Source: Bagarius yarrelli (Eukaryota > Chordata > Actinopteri > Siluriformes > Sisoridae). From it: DNA of 64,000 nucleotides. The notes under the pieces are model-generated. The model was not told the DNA's origin and did no database searches. It was given only the letters and a program-made list of their open reading frames with translations. Each line of letters opens with the position of its first letter. The first letter of the stretch is position 1. The stretch lies in the NCBI GenBank assembly GCA_005784505.1, contig VCAZ01000035.1, positions 2,447,501-2,511,500 on the forward strand, in the 5' to 3' direction. This document shows, one piece after another, positions 23,927-34,319 of this stretch. Position numbers and translations under genes: made by a program.

Positions 23927-24262
23927 GTTGGGTAAAAACTCTTCCACAGGTAATTCGATACCAGCTTGATGATACCATATCACGATACGATACATCGCAA
24001 TACAATCCTATTTTAATACACTGCAAAACTCCAAAAAAAATCATTTGTGCAAAACAAATAGCTAAAAATACAACAATTTTAAAGCCCGAGACGCCATTTT
24101 TGCCTCTGAGACAACGGCCGTATGTGTTAGCGACAAGTACAGGAGAGGAGGAGGGAGTCATTTAAAACACGCTCAGGGTTTTAATAAAATATTAACCTAA
24201 AACTTTGATACTAGAGAAAAAAAAAATATCAACAGTGGTATCGATATTTTTACACAACCCTA
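23927..24262. mobile_element. hAT-like non-autonomous DNA transposon, copy 2
   Basis: It shares with 6547-6858 the interior AACAAATAGCTAAAAATACA-type block, the CCTCTGAGACAACGGCCGTA block and the right end GGTATCGATATTTTTACACA. The left end has drifted and its boundary is approximate. Confidence 0.65.
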
Positions 24263-24402
24263 TTTTCATACACGCTTTACATCCAACACGCAGCTCTAAA
24301 ACCTGGTGATTCGGAAGGCAGCCAAATTTTACCATAATCACACGCCTATCAAACTGATGCGTTGAAATGTTACCTTTTTACTAATTTTACTAAAAAGTGT
24401 TA

Positions 24403-24588
24403 GGGAAGTGGTGGCTCATGGTCAAAGTGTTGGACTATCAACCCAAAGATCATGGGTTCACCAAGCTACCCAGCTCCACCAAGCTACCACTGCTGGGCCC
24501 CTGAGCAAGGCCCTTAACCCTCACTTGTTAGTTGGGATAAATGTAAGTCGCTCTGGATAAGGGCGTCGGCCAAATGCTGTAAATGTAA
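24403..24588 (+). repeat. SINE-A copy
   Basis: GAAGTGGTGGCTCATGGTCA head, CTGGGCCCCTGAGCAAGGCC middle, and CTCTGGATAAGGGCGTCGGC tail ending AAATGCTGTAAATGTA. A small direct repeat (CCAAGCTACC) interrupts the middle. Confidence 0.9.
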
Positions 24589-24639
24589 AAAGTGTCTCAC
24601 TCTTCACAGGCAGACGAAGCTGGACGAAGCTGGAGTTTT

Positions 24640-25200
24640 TCCTGGCTTTGTAATCTCAAATGTCCAGTGGCGTGAACAGCCAACGAATCCTCTCCTATTG
24701 GCAGCGGCGGAGTGTTTATTTTATACCTCTTTAAACTCTCAGAGCAGCATGCAAGAGAATCCATCTGATGCCATCCAGCTCAAACCTCAGACTCGATCCT
24801 TTTTGCTACTACAAGCCACTCTGGGATCAATTTCTTTTGGCCGGGACGCTGGATTGATTTACAGGGCCTGTCAAAACAGTTTTCTCCACCTGCCTGCGCT
24901 GTGCAACAATCAGCCGCTCTGTTCGGCTCATTACACCGCTGCTACAGACAGGACCACAGGGACGTTCTCTATTTATGGCTCATGGGCTGGATGCTGGAGC
25001 TCGCCACTCGATTTTCTATTGTGGTATGCGACAATCGTAACCAAAACGGCGTCACGAGATGAGCTTTCCTCTGGGGAGAAAGTTACACCAGGTGATTAGC
25101 TGTAATTCGGTAACTGCAGTTAAAATTAGCTGACGGGTTTTTCGATTTTTTTTTCCGAAAGAGAACATTCCAGGCATAGGCGACATTCCGGTGTTGCGCA
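24640..25200. promoter_or_regulatory. Candidate intronic enhancer with paired CATTCC motifs
   Basis: Balanced, repeat-free DNA includes CTATTGGCAGCGGC and AAGCCACTCTGGGATCAATT. Near its right edge ACATTCCA lies at 25165-25172, a perfect core TEAD/MCAT motif, with a second CATTCC at 25184-25189, 18 bp further on in the same direction. The 133-codon open frame at 24698-25099 has no recognisable domain and is treated as chance. Enhancer status is inferred. Confidence 0.35.
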
Positions 25201-25574
25201 GACATGTTACCTCACATTATGACAAACGAGGCGGTGCTTACAGGGAACAGGAAATTAAAGTTGTAAATAAACACCAGAGGGGATAGGAGATCTTGAGCAA
25301 ACACTCATGAGCAAAGAAGAAATCTACCCAGAGAAATACCCGACTCCTCCATATACCGCGAGTCACTTCCTCCAACTCAGGCACTAATATCACATAAGTC
25401 ATGTGGTAGAGCGAGCGAGCGAGCGTGTTTCGAGTTTCCTTGAAAGCCATGGAAGCCGGATCCATGGAAACATCACAGTGACATCAGACATCAGGTTCAG
25501 GGGGAATTAATGGTATGGAAAATGTGTCCTTCGGAAAAATATCTTTATATGTTCCACTACACTCGTGGCATACA

Positions 25575-25715
25575 CTACACAGCCAAAAGTATTGGGACAT
25601 CTGGCCATCTCAGCTATATGGGTTGTTTCAACATCCTATTACAGATTAATTTGGCCACAATGGTATTCAAACACAATGTGTCCTGGTAAGATGGTCGCAA
25701 CCTTTTGGACATAAA
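25575..25715. mobile_element. Tc1-like terminal fragment
   Basis: Begins ACACTACACAGCCAAAAGTA then TTGGGACATCTGGCCATC, the terminal motif shared by widespread teleost Tc1-related non-autonomous elements. An opposed TTTTGGACATAAA lies near 25706. Related ends occur at 53548 and 56217. Confidence 0.6.
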
Positions 25716-25739
25716 ACGGTAATCGATAGAGTTAACAAA

Positions 25740-27240
25740 CACATTAGTGTCAAGTTAACAATTAGATTTTTTTCAAACCAGTTTATTAGGACGCTACCTG
25801 AATATATCCTAACCCAGACAATGTGCTAAATAGTAATTAATGACACTGGTAAACCGACTAACATTAAGCTTAAGTATAATAATACAGAATAATAATAATA
25901 ATAATACATTGTGTAAAAACAATGGAGCTTTCAAACTAGCTAACACTTAGCTAAAAAGCGTACTGTGTAAACCGGTAGAACTAGCAAGCTACCTAGAAAC
26001 AGCCTGCTTTATATTGCGCTTAACAGTAGTCGATAACATTAGTGAGCTAGCGAGGATTAAGCCAACTATTATACTGGGTAAACTAGCAACTAATTTTCAG
26101 GGGCAGGAAAAACAAAATAAGGTTATTAAAGATTGTGTCACTATAACATCAACATCATGTAAACCACTAGCAAGCTAGCGAGGAATAATAACAGATTTGC
26201 CAGTAGACCATCCATTATCCTATATTTGGTGTTACAGCACAAAACATGTGCTTAAGTAGCTAGAATTGTGAAATGTTAGCCTTTTGCACATTACTTGCCA
26301 GACGGTTAATGTTGCTTAAATGGAAATACCGCCCATCCTCACCCTACTTTCCTTCACTGGATTAGAGAGAATATGGGCAGTGGTGGCTCAAATGGTTAAG
26401 GTGCTAAGTTGCTGATCTGAAGACCAGAAACACCAAGCCCCACCACCGGCAAGCCAGCCACTGTTGGGTCCTTGAGCAAGACCCTTAACCCTTCCTGCTC
26501 CAGGGGCGCTGTATCATAGCTGACCCTGCGCTCGGAGCCCAACTTACTAAGATGGGATATGCGAAAAATGCATTTCATTGGCTCTGAACACGTACCTATG
26601 ACAATGAAGTTGAATATTTATATTTATATTTAGTATCTTAAACTGGAATAAATAAGGTAGTCTCTTTAAGGGTCTTCCCAGAAATTCTATGCAACCTTTT
26701 TTGTCATTTGTCAAAGGGAACACAATCCCAAAATAAGTACAATTGTGTCTTCTTTGTCCGATTGATAATTAATACTTTGCGTCTGATGGGTAAAACATTG
26801 GGTTGGAATAAGATGGGATAACTATGTTGCTTATTGTATTTTATAAAATCTTGAATAAACAGACCTTGTTTAAAAAAAAAAAGCTAGCAAGGAATATGCA
26901 GAGTTATAATATTGTAAAAACTAGGAACAGACATTTATAAAAATCTAGTTTAGACGCTGTCTAACATACCTAGCAAACTAGCTAACATTAAACTGATTAT
27001 AATATTGTTTAAAGCACTTACCAATGGTGCTAGTAAGCTAGCTATTATTTAGCTTTTTTTTATTATATTGTCCAAGGCGCTAGCAAAGAATTACGCGTTA
27101 AGAAATGTTGAACAGTCAGTTTCAACCTTGTTTAAACATAGACAAGAGCAAGATTAATCTAGAATTCTGTGTGAATTTGTGAGCAATTTTAATAGCAAGC
27201 AAGCTAAAGTTAGGCTCACTCTAAAACTGTAGCATAACAT
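25740..27240. repeat. Degenerate CTAGCAAGCTAGC-rich repeat region
   Basis: Words such as CTAGCAAGCTAGC, GCTAGCGAGGA and CTAGCTAACATTAA, plus TATAATATTGTTTAAAGC-like strings, recur irregularly across 1.5 kb. This suggests an old, diverged tandem or dispersed repeat. The region is interrupted by a SINE-D copy at 26373-26620. Confidence 0.5.
26373..26620 (+). repeat. SINE-D copy
   Basis: Head GGGCAGTGGTGGCTCAAATG, then CTTGAGCAAGACCCTTAACC, GGGGCGCTGTATCATAGCTG, GATGGGATATGCGAAAAATG and the 3' end TATGACAATGAAGTTGAAT. This is the most complete copy of the family in the window. Confidence 0.9.
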
Positions 27241-27256
27241 AAGTAGCCAGATTGGC

Positions 27257-27411
27257 CAGAAGTGGTGGCTTAGTGGCTAAGGTGTTAGACTGATACCTGA
27301 AAGACGGGGGGTTCGATTCCCAGCACCACCAAGCCACCACTGCTGGAACCCTAAGCAATGCCTTTAAGCCTCAATTGCTCAGTTGTATGAAAGATATAAA
27401 TGTACGTCGTT
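27257..27411 (+). repeat. SINE-A copy, 3'-shortened
   Basis: AGAAGTGGTGGCTTAGTGGC head, intact B box GGGGTTCGATTCCC, middle AAGCCACCACTGCTGGAACC; it ends soon after ATAAATGTACGTCG. Confidence 0.9.
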
Positions 27412-27479
27412 AAACTTCTTTAGCAAAACAATAACACACTCCGTAGTAAAAAAAAAAAAAAAAAAAATGCCAATTTTGC

Positions 27480-27850
27480 GTTTCTTTTCAGAACTTTGAC
27501 CTACACGGTCAGAAATCTCTTTTTGTCCACACAAAGCCATGTAGCTCTGCATCTGTGTGTGGGGTGTTTGAAAGCCGTGTTGAATCGGCGTGTCAGTGTT
27601 CGCTAAGCTACAGATGCAGCGCAGCAAACGCTCCGCGCGAGAGAACGTCTCCGTGCATGCTAATGCAGCGAGAGCTCCTCCTTTGCCCAAAAAGCCGGCC
27701 AGCTTTAGGACTCGTCCGGTCAAGATAACAATGCGGCGGCCATTAATTAGGGTCTGTTCAGGATTTATAGCCGCACAGGAGCGGGGAACACCGTGCCAAC
27801 GAGTCCCGGACGCCCAGCGCTTGAATACGGACCACAAATTATAAACAGTT
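27480..27850. promoter_or_regulatory. Candidate conserved non-coding element in tead1 intron 1
   Basis: GC-richer than its surroundings with many CpGs (CTCCGCGCGAGAG, CGGCGGCCATTAATTAGG). Open frames on both strands (about 84 and 152 codons) overlap each other and run into a poly-A tract, so they are treated as non-coding. An alternative tead1 promoter is possible but unsupported. Confidence 0.3.
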
Positions 27851-28621
27851 TGAGTAAATGAAGTGAGCGAGTGGCTTTGTTGAACTGGCGTACATCTTGC
27901 CGTCGATGGTTGTTCTGGGAAAGGAAGTTATTGAAGCCTGGATTTCCTGCTTTCAGCTGCGGCCAAGAACCCTGAGGTTCATGGCAACTTCTGGAACTGA
28001 CTCATCTAATGATTCATGGATTTAATACTGTTTTTATGATTTGCCCGCACAGAAACTTGGGCTGTGCGACCTTTTTTTAAGGTGAAGACGAGTCAGGAAA
28101 TAAAAGAATGAATCAACTGTTTAATATGTTTTGTGATTAAAACTATTTTTGCACTTTCGTATCAACGATTATAAATAAGATCTGGGTTTGGATTTAGGAT
28201 TTACTGTTTAATAAGTTTTTCTTTCAGGTTTCATTTGATGCAAGCAACTATGATGAAGACCAACATTTACAGAAGGAGTCTCCAGAGTCTCTTCGATTTT
28301 CCTTTACAGGAAGGTTTTTTGGAACTTTCCAGTCTTTTGGTCATCTTCCAAAGCTAAAAGTTTTTATTTTAGCATTACAACTAAAAAAATAAAAAGGGAG
28401 CCGATACGACACCTTCCTTAATAAAAAAAACAACAACTTACTGCTGGTACATTTCTTTGGTTTAAGATCATTGAAGTTATCTAAGTTATCATATCGTAAT
28501 GGTGGAATTACCCACACAGTTTTTCATTTCTTTCCTTTTTTCCGATTTGTTCATTGGTTGTTTAACATGTCAGTCAGATGATTTTTTGGGGGCAGTTAAG
28601 CCATTACATTACATGACACTA
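27851..28621. other. Intronic sequence, nothing assigned
   Basis: No repeat family or exon was recognised. Confidence 0.45.
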
Positions 28622-28768
28622 CACTTACAGCATTTACCAGACGTCTTTATCCAGAGCGACTTACAGGGCCTTGCTCAGAGGCCCAGCAGTGGCAACTTGG
28701 TAGTGCTGGGAATTAAACTTCCAATCTTCCAATTAGCAGTCCAACACCTTAACCACTACCACTTCCCC
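28622..28768 (-). repeat. SINE-A copy
   Basis: Plus-strand order: tail (TTACAGCATTTACCAGACGT, CCAGAGCGACTTACAG), GGGCCTTGCTCAGAGGCCCA, CAATTAGCAGTCCAACACCT, head complement. It lacks the central TTTATACAACTGAGCAATT block. Confidence 0.9.
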
Positions 28769-29656
28769 TTAGAACCCTGGCTACATAAGACAAATGCTAA
28801 GCTAATACTTGGATAACAACCCTTACAAATTCAACCAGAACAAAAGTGTTTATTAATATTTTATACAAGAAAAAATAAAAAGCTAATTACGCTAAACCCA
28901 TTTAAAAGCCACACATTTACACTGACCACCAGTTTAGCCTTTTTTAACTGATTATTCTACTTTCGATGTAGACACCAGCACTACAAGCATCTGTTGTTAA
29001 TCTGGCTGTAACCTGCTTACTCGCTAACACACAATGCTCTACTGAATGTACGCATAAATCATACATGGGCAATGGAGCTGTACTTATTATAATACAATCA
29101 GAAAAATGCCACGCAATCTTCTCAATCCGACGTGCGCAGATCTGCACCCACAATGCTCAAGGTTTAAAGCCTATTAATGACTGGGCCCACCACTTAAATC
29201 CGCATTCAAAGTTAATTGACTCTCTAATAAGGTAAACGGTTAACATTTATTAGCATTTTTTCCCTTTTTGTGGAAGAGACGGCCCTCGTGCGTTTTAAGA
29301 GAACTGCGTCTACAAAAGCGGCCAGCCTTGAAAAAGGGGTTCAAAAAAAGAAGGAAAAAACTTCTCTAAACTGAGAACCGTGTTGTGGTACATTCTTATT
29401 GCGAGCAAACAAAGGATCCGTTGGAATGTGTTTGGATGCTGACATAAAAAACAGCTAACACACATGCACGCACGCGCAATTCGCAATATAGTTCTAATAT
29501 AAAAGGGGTAAATCAGGCTGATGTATTGCCCCACATGTACCACCAGATATATAACTCCAGAGTCTGAATTAGAAGGAAACTGACTCAATCGACATTTGGG
29601 TTTTGTTTTTTTTCCCCTTCCCTCGCTCTCTATCTAGATCAGGGGTGGGCAATCTC
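28769..29656. other. Intronic sequence, nothing assigned
   Basis: A balanced patch at about 29080-29300 (TTAATGACTGGGCCCACC) could be regulatory. Just before the SINE, 29634-29654 reads TCTAGATCAGGGGTGGGCAA, a fragment of the MITE terminus seen at 29913. Confidence 0.4.
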
Positions 29657-29659
29657 AGT

Positions 29660-29838
29660 TACATTTGCAGCATTTGGCAGGCGCCCTTATCCATTCATCT
29701 CTTTTATACAACTGAGCAATTGGGGGTTAAGGGTTTTCCTTAAGGGCCCACAGTGGTGGCTTGGTGGTGCTGGGAATCAAACCCCGTTCTTTTCGGTCGG
29801 TATCAGTCCAACACCTTAACCACTAAGCCACCACTTCC
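29660..29838 (-). repeat. SINE-A copy
   Basis: TTACATTTGCAGCATTTGGC tail, TACAACTGAGCAATTGGGGG, GGTGCTGGGAATCAAACCCC and head complement CCTTAACCACTAAGCCACCA. Near full length. Confidence 0.92.
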
Positions 29839-29846
29839 CACTTACA

Positions 29847-30147
29847 AACTTTTCGATACTTCCTTGCATGTTGAAATGTTTTGATTCTCCCTCTAAGATA
29901 GCTAGATCTAGACCAGGGGTGGGCAATGTGGTTCCTGGAGGGCCTGCAGAGTTTAGCTCCAATCCTAATCAAACACACCTAAACCAACTAATCAAGATCT
30001 TGCTAGGTTTACTTAAAACTTGTGTTGAGGCAACTTGGAGCTAAACTTTGCAGATCTTTTAGGAACCCTTGGTCTAGATCTAGCTATCTTAGGGGGAGAA
30101 TCAAAATTCTTCAACATGCAAGCAAGGAGGTATCAAAACGTTTGTAT
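29847..30147. mobile_element. Nested palindromic element (outer arms ~65-75 bp plus inner MITE)
   Basis: The outer arms, 29847-29915 and 30071-30147, are inverted copies. Each carries TTGATTCTCCC..CTAAGATAGCTAGATCTAGA and a TTGCATGTTGAA block. Between them, 29913-30072 is itself palindromic: CAGGGGTGGGCAATGTGG..GGAGGGCC..AGAGTTTAGCTCC is mirrored by GGAGCTAAACTTTGCAG..TAGGAACCCTTGG. The inner unit matches a common teleost hAT-type MITE. The outer arms are not part of that MITE as I know it. Confidence 0.8.
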
Positions 30148-30704
30148 GTGTAAAACCCCTTTGTATGGTCACAATCAGATATTATCCAACCTACTGTTAC
30201 TTAGTTACCTTTCTCTCTCTGCTAACGCTATCTATCCGTCAATACTTATCTGTCGCTCCGTCTGTCTGTCTGTCTGTCCGACTAGCTAGAGTGTCAGACC
30301 AAATCCTTAAATTTCCTTCCAAACTAAGAGATTGCTCTCTGAGCTCACGTGGTCAGCGTCACACATTTACTTAGATTTAAATATAAACCTAAATATTGTG
30401 CGACATCTGGAATTTTCATTTGAATAGTCAATCTTTATTTGCACAAATTTACTTTTTATCGCTCTTCTGTAAGTCACTCGAGATAAAGCTGACTGCCAAA
30501 TGTCTGAGATGTAAATTGCTATGTAAAACGTACTTTCTGTACTTTAACCGTGGGTTAATGTTTGCATTTGGAAGTCTGATTATAGATGATAAAAAGTGAA
30601 TTTGATTTCAAAAAGATAGCCTTACCACCTCTACCACCATTACAATCCAATCTGCTTATAGAAAAACAATACAAAATTCGCAAGCCTGACATCTTGGGGC
30701 TACC
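30148..30704. other. Intronic sequence, nothing assigned
   Basis: A short (TCTG)n-like tract occurs near 30260. No gene or repeat family was recognised. Confidence 0.45.
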
Positions 30705-31083
30705 AAAATGTATCCCTGTCCTCAAATGACTTGTATGTCAAATCAATTTTCCCACTGAAATAAACTGATCCGTTCCGGGTTCCCCAAAAAATCACCAATT
30801 ATTTTTGTTACATGTAAAACTAAATTTATAAATAACAAATATTGTGTAAAAAACAATGCAATAGGATGTACTGCAATAAACTGGTTTTATTAAGTATAAT
30901 GTACAGCGTTTACCTTGGAGATCAGACGACTCCACTTGCTAACACGCATGTCTGACTAGCTATCGAGTGAGACCCAGGATGCTGGGCGGATGTTATGACT
31001 GTTATCGGATGTTATCTCGCAACTCAAAGAGAAAAATTACGATTCGTATCTCGAAAAACTCGTAAGTCGAGCTACCACTGTAG
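30705..31083. mobile_element. Non-autonomous DNA transposon (GTACCACTG-end family), copy 1
   Basis: The interior (AATAGGATGTACTG..CTGGTTTTATTAAGTATAAT, then ACCTTGGAGATCAGACGACT) is repeated at 33601-34012. The right end AACTCGTAAGTCGAGCTACC ending ACTGTAG is the inverted form of the left end of copy 2. The left boundary is approximate. Superfamily not assigned. Confidence 0.75.
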
Positions 31084-32540
31084 AAACCCTGTGTTAGCCC
31101 TTACTGCTTGTGGAAAGAATGAACAAATCTCAGCAAGACGGAAACCACTTTCGATCAGCTCGGGCCTTTATTTAGCGCAACTGCTTTCATTGCTGAGAAA
31201 TGTGCTGATGAAAAGGGACAGAAATAGCACCACTCTGACACATCCACCAAAATATAATCTAAAACTCAGAATCGGGGGGTGGGGGGGGATCCCTTTTTCT
31301 GTTGGTCCTGCAATTATGTCATGGTTTACAATCAGCAGCTACCAAGTCGTGTAATTTTTTCCGTCTCATTTTTTTTTTCTTTAGCTCACCGATCTTCCGC
31401 TTCTGCTCTAACCGCAGATAGATTCTAATAGGAAATGATGTGGAGGGGGAATAAAGCAGACAGGACGTGGCTGTTTGTGTTGGGCTCCGTCCCAGCAGAG
31501 TTGAGCAGTTCGCGTTGTCCTGTGACCGCAGGACGGGAGGAAAAGCGAGCTGGCTTGATTCTAAAAGCAGAGCGGGTGCTTGTGTGTGGTTCATTCATGC
31601 ACGTTGAGGTAAATCCTCAGCTCCTCGCGTACGGCCATTATGAAATCTAATTGTTGCTCAATAAGTGGGTGCAAATGATTTTGAATCGCTAACCGATGCT
31701 GAATCGCTACGATTTCGGTTCACTTGATTTTAGGTTCAGTTCAGAGCGCTAGATGAATCTGCTGTTCGACACCAAACTGTTCAAATCAAAGATCTAATTT
31801 ATTCTGTTCTAATTTGATTCCCAAATTTTAGCATTTTAGTAGAAAAATAAAAGACAGTTTCTAATATGAGCTCGTTTATTTATTTACACACTCGTTTAGA
31901 GAAACCTTGAGAATTTAAGCCTGACAATAGCCAGATTTTTTTTAAACAAACAATTAAACGACAATAAAGAAAGGATCGGTGTTAATTCATGACAGCTTTT
32001 TGCAAAAACATTAACAAAAGAAGATTCTTGTTAGTAACCATGTTTTAACGTTAATTCTTTCTTTACATTTTTATTTCTGAGTAAATACTTAATGCATTTT
32101 TAAATAATACTTATAGTAAATATTTTTAGAAAGAGAACCCTAGAAAAATAAAAAGACATTATTTATAGCTTTTATCGTGGAAATAAATGGGGAACAGGTT
32201 TCACCGGTGGTCTATAACAGTTAATGTAACTACAATATAATAAGTGTTTAAATATTCCATGCCTTAATAAGGAAATGTTAATAAATTGTCGTTTCAAAAA
32301 AAGTATATGACACCTCCTGGCATGCGGGTTCAGGAAATAAATAGTCAGTGTGGTAATAAAAAGATTGTTTGGAACAAAGCCACCTCACACACACATCTCT
32401 TCAATAAAAATTAAAAAAAAAATCAGGATAATAAAACAAATCAATGTAATTTTTCCCCTTACACATTACATGACTTATTCAAGGGGGTGCCAAAATATAC
32501 CCGAAAAAAAGATAATTAGATAATCTTATAAATCAATCAC
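31084..32540. other. Intronic sequence, nothing assigned
   Basis: A G-run occurs near 31277. Short overlapping frames on both strands have no recognisable domain. The AT-rich right half holds no recognised repeat. Confidence 0.45.
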
Positions 32541-32544
32541 TCAC

Positions 32545-32577
<33 letters not shown>

Positions 32578-32675
32578 AGGAATTTTAATATGGATATTGA
32601 TTGATTGATTGATTTGACGGAATATTTGGCCTTACATGGCTTTATGCTTGATATTATTATTATTATTATTATTAA
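32541..32675. repeat. Tetra- and trinucleotide microsatellites
   Basis: (TCTA)n at about 32541-32577, a short (TTGA)n at about 32599-32613, and (ATT)n at about 32654-32674. Confidence 0.95.
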
Positions 32676-32789
32676 ATACACAAGTTGAACCTAATCTTGG
32701 CTAAACATACCAAAAGCAAATTCACATTAAGCAACAAACAGCTGGCAACTAAAATATTTGGCGTATTAAAAATGCCGTTGATAAGTTAA

Positions 32790-33420
32790 ATGAGTAGATA
32801 TCTTATCTGAAGCATACAGAAGCCATATGGTGCCACGGCCAGCGCCGCCTGTTGCTGGCATAACAATGGCCTGGTGTAGACACGAGCGCCAGCCGCCGCT
32901 TGACAAATGGCCGTTATCCTGAGTTCTGGAAGAGCTAAGAGTAACGTTCATATTTGGATATTTTTTCCCCTCTTACAGGTGCAGGTGACTAAACCAGATG
33001 TCGACGTGAGCACAACACTGTTTGCCTTCTGCAACTCAACAGCCTAGTGTACACACACACACACACACACACTTCTCTCTGGCTCGGCAGCAGAAAAGAC
33101 AATAGGGTCTCTCTGTGTTGCATCCATTCCCCCACAATCCTTCATTCCCAGAGGTAACCTAATCTACGATGTCAGAGCAATGCACCTATTCTCCTTCTAT
33201 TATTTCACAAGTGAACGACTGCATTCTTTTTTTCCCCTCAGCCATGCTTACAAGCACTGCTCGGACAGAAAGTATAGATATAAACAAAGTTTTACCTCCT
33301 GATTCAGATTTATTATCTAAGCTCAGCTCTTCCCTGTGAAGAAATGCACAGCTATCACAACGCAGGGGGTCTGAGCACTATTTCCAGATTGCGATTTGCT
33401 CCGAAGGATGCAAGCATGAG
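32790..33420. promoter_or_regulatory. Candidate conserved non-coding element in tead1 intron 1
   Basis: Repeat-poor apart from a (CA)n tract at 33050-33072. Motifs include GCTGGCATAACAATGGCC (SOX-like ACAATGG) and a CATTCC pair at 33125-33130 and 33143-33148. That pair has the same 18-bp start-to-start spacing and direction as the pair near 25.17 kb. Function is inferred only. Confidence 0.3.
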
Positions 33421-33600
33421 ATCAAACCTGTTTTTCCTGTACCTATGAAATATAATTACATTTACATGCCCTGTTTTTCCCTCATCTGCCATGTTTAATA
33501 TTTCTATTGTAGTCCATGGCTATAAAAGAGTGTCCCATTTCATAACATTTCATTATATTTCTAAAAATGTCGAAAGTCCATTAAGCAAGCAAAAATATGG

Positions 33601-34012
33601 GGACTCGACTTACGAGTTTAATGCCACTGAAATGCCATTAATTTGTTCCGGGTCGGAACGCTGCAATTTTTTGTTTTTAAATAAGAAAAATAAACGTATA
33701 AATAACGAATATTGTATAAAAACAATACAATAGGATGTACTGGAACAAACTGGTTTTATTAAGTATAATGTACAGCATTTACCTTGGAGATCAGACGACT
33801 CCATTTGCTAACACGCACGTCTGACTAGCTATCAACTGAGTCACGGGATGCTGAGCGGATGTTACGGTGTTTACTGTGCGTTTGCTACGCCGACTAGTGG
33901 TACTTGAAGCTGGCCTGTAATTCGAAATTTTTAACTTGCCACTCAAAGCAAAAAAATCGGCGAGAGACGACTCAAAAAACTCGTTGGGACACTTGTCAAG
34001 GTACCGCTGTAG
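33601..34012. mobile_element. Non-autonomous DNA transposon (GTACCACTG-end family), copy 2
   Basis: The left end GGACTCGACTTACGAGTTTA and right end AACTCGTTGGGACACTTGTC..GTACCGCTGTAG form imperfect inverted repeats. The interior is near-identical to 30705-31083 over the 5' 200 bp. The middle carries an extra CGCCGACTAGTGGTACTTG segment missing from copy 1. Confidence 0.75.
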
Positions 34013-34319
34013 TAAAAAAATATATCTTTTTACACTACATACTGCTTCGGCTTGATCAACTTAAGTAAACTTGAAAGCTATGCTACAAAATACACCCCAA
34101 GAGTAAAGATACTAACTTCTATCTGTTACTTGGCGCTGGGATGGTATGTTTACAGTTAAATCTTAGTGTGTATCTTTTTGCTGGTAAGGTGTATAAAGCG
34201 TTCATTTCACGTTATTTAAAAGCGCATTAGTGCTTTAAAAGATGCTATTTTTCAATACAGATTACTATAAAGATATTCTCTAGATTATTACCCCAGTGAC
34301 AGTTTAATGTATGAAAAGT

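Noticed and set aside
24698..25099. 133-codon plus-strand frame
   Set aside because: It has no recognisable family and lies in balanced intronic DNA where such frames arise by chance. It is kept only as a regulatory candidate.
27379..27837. 152-codon minus-strand frame
   Set aside because: It begins in a SINE remnant, passes through a poly-A tract (a run of F) and overlaps an equally open opposite frame. It has no domain and no splice context.
28675..28690. tRNA genes suggested by B-box-like GGTTCGATTCC strings (also at many other sites)
   Set aside because: Every such string lies in a tRNA-derived SINE with degraded cloverleaf potential and a SINE tail; none looks like a functional tRNA.
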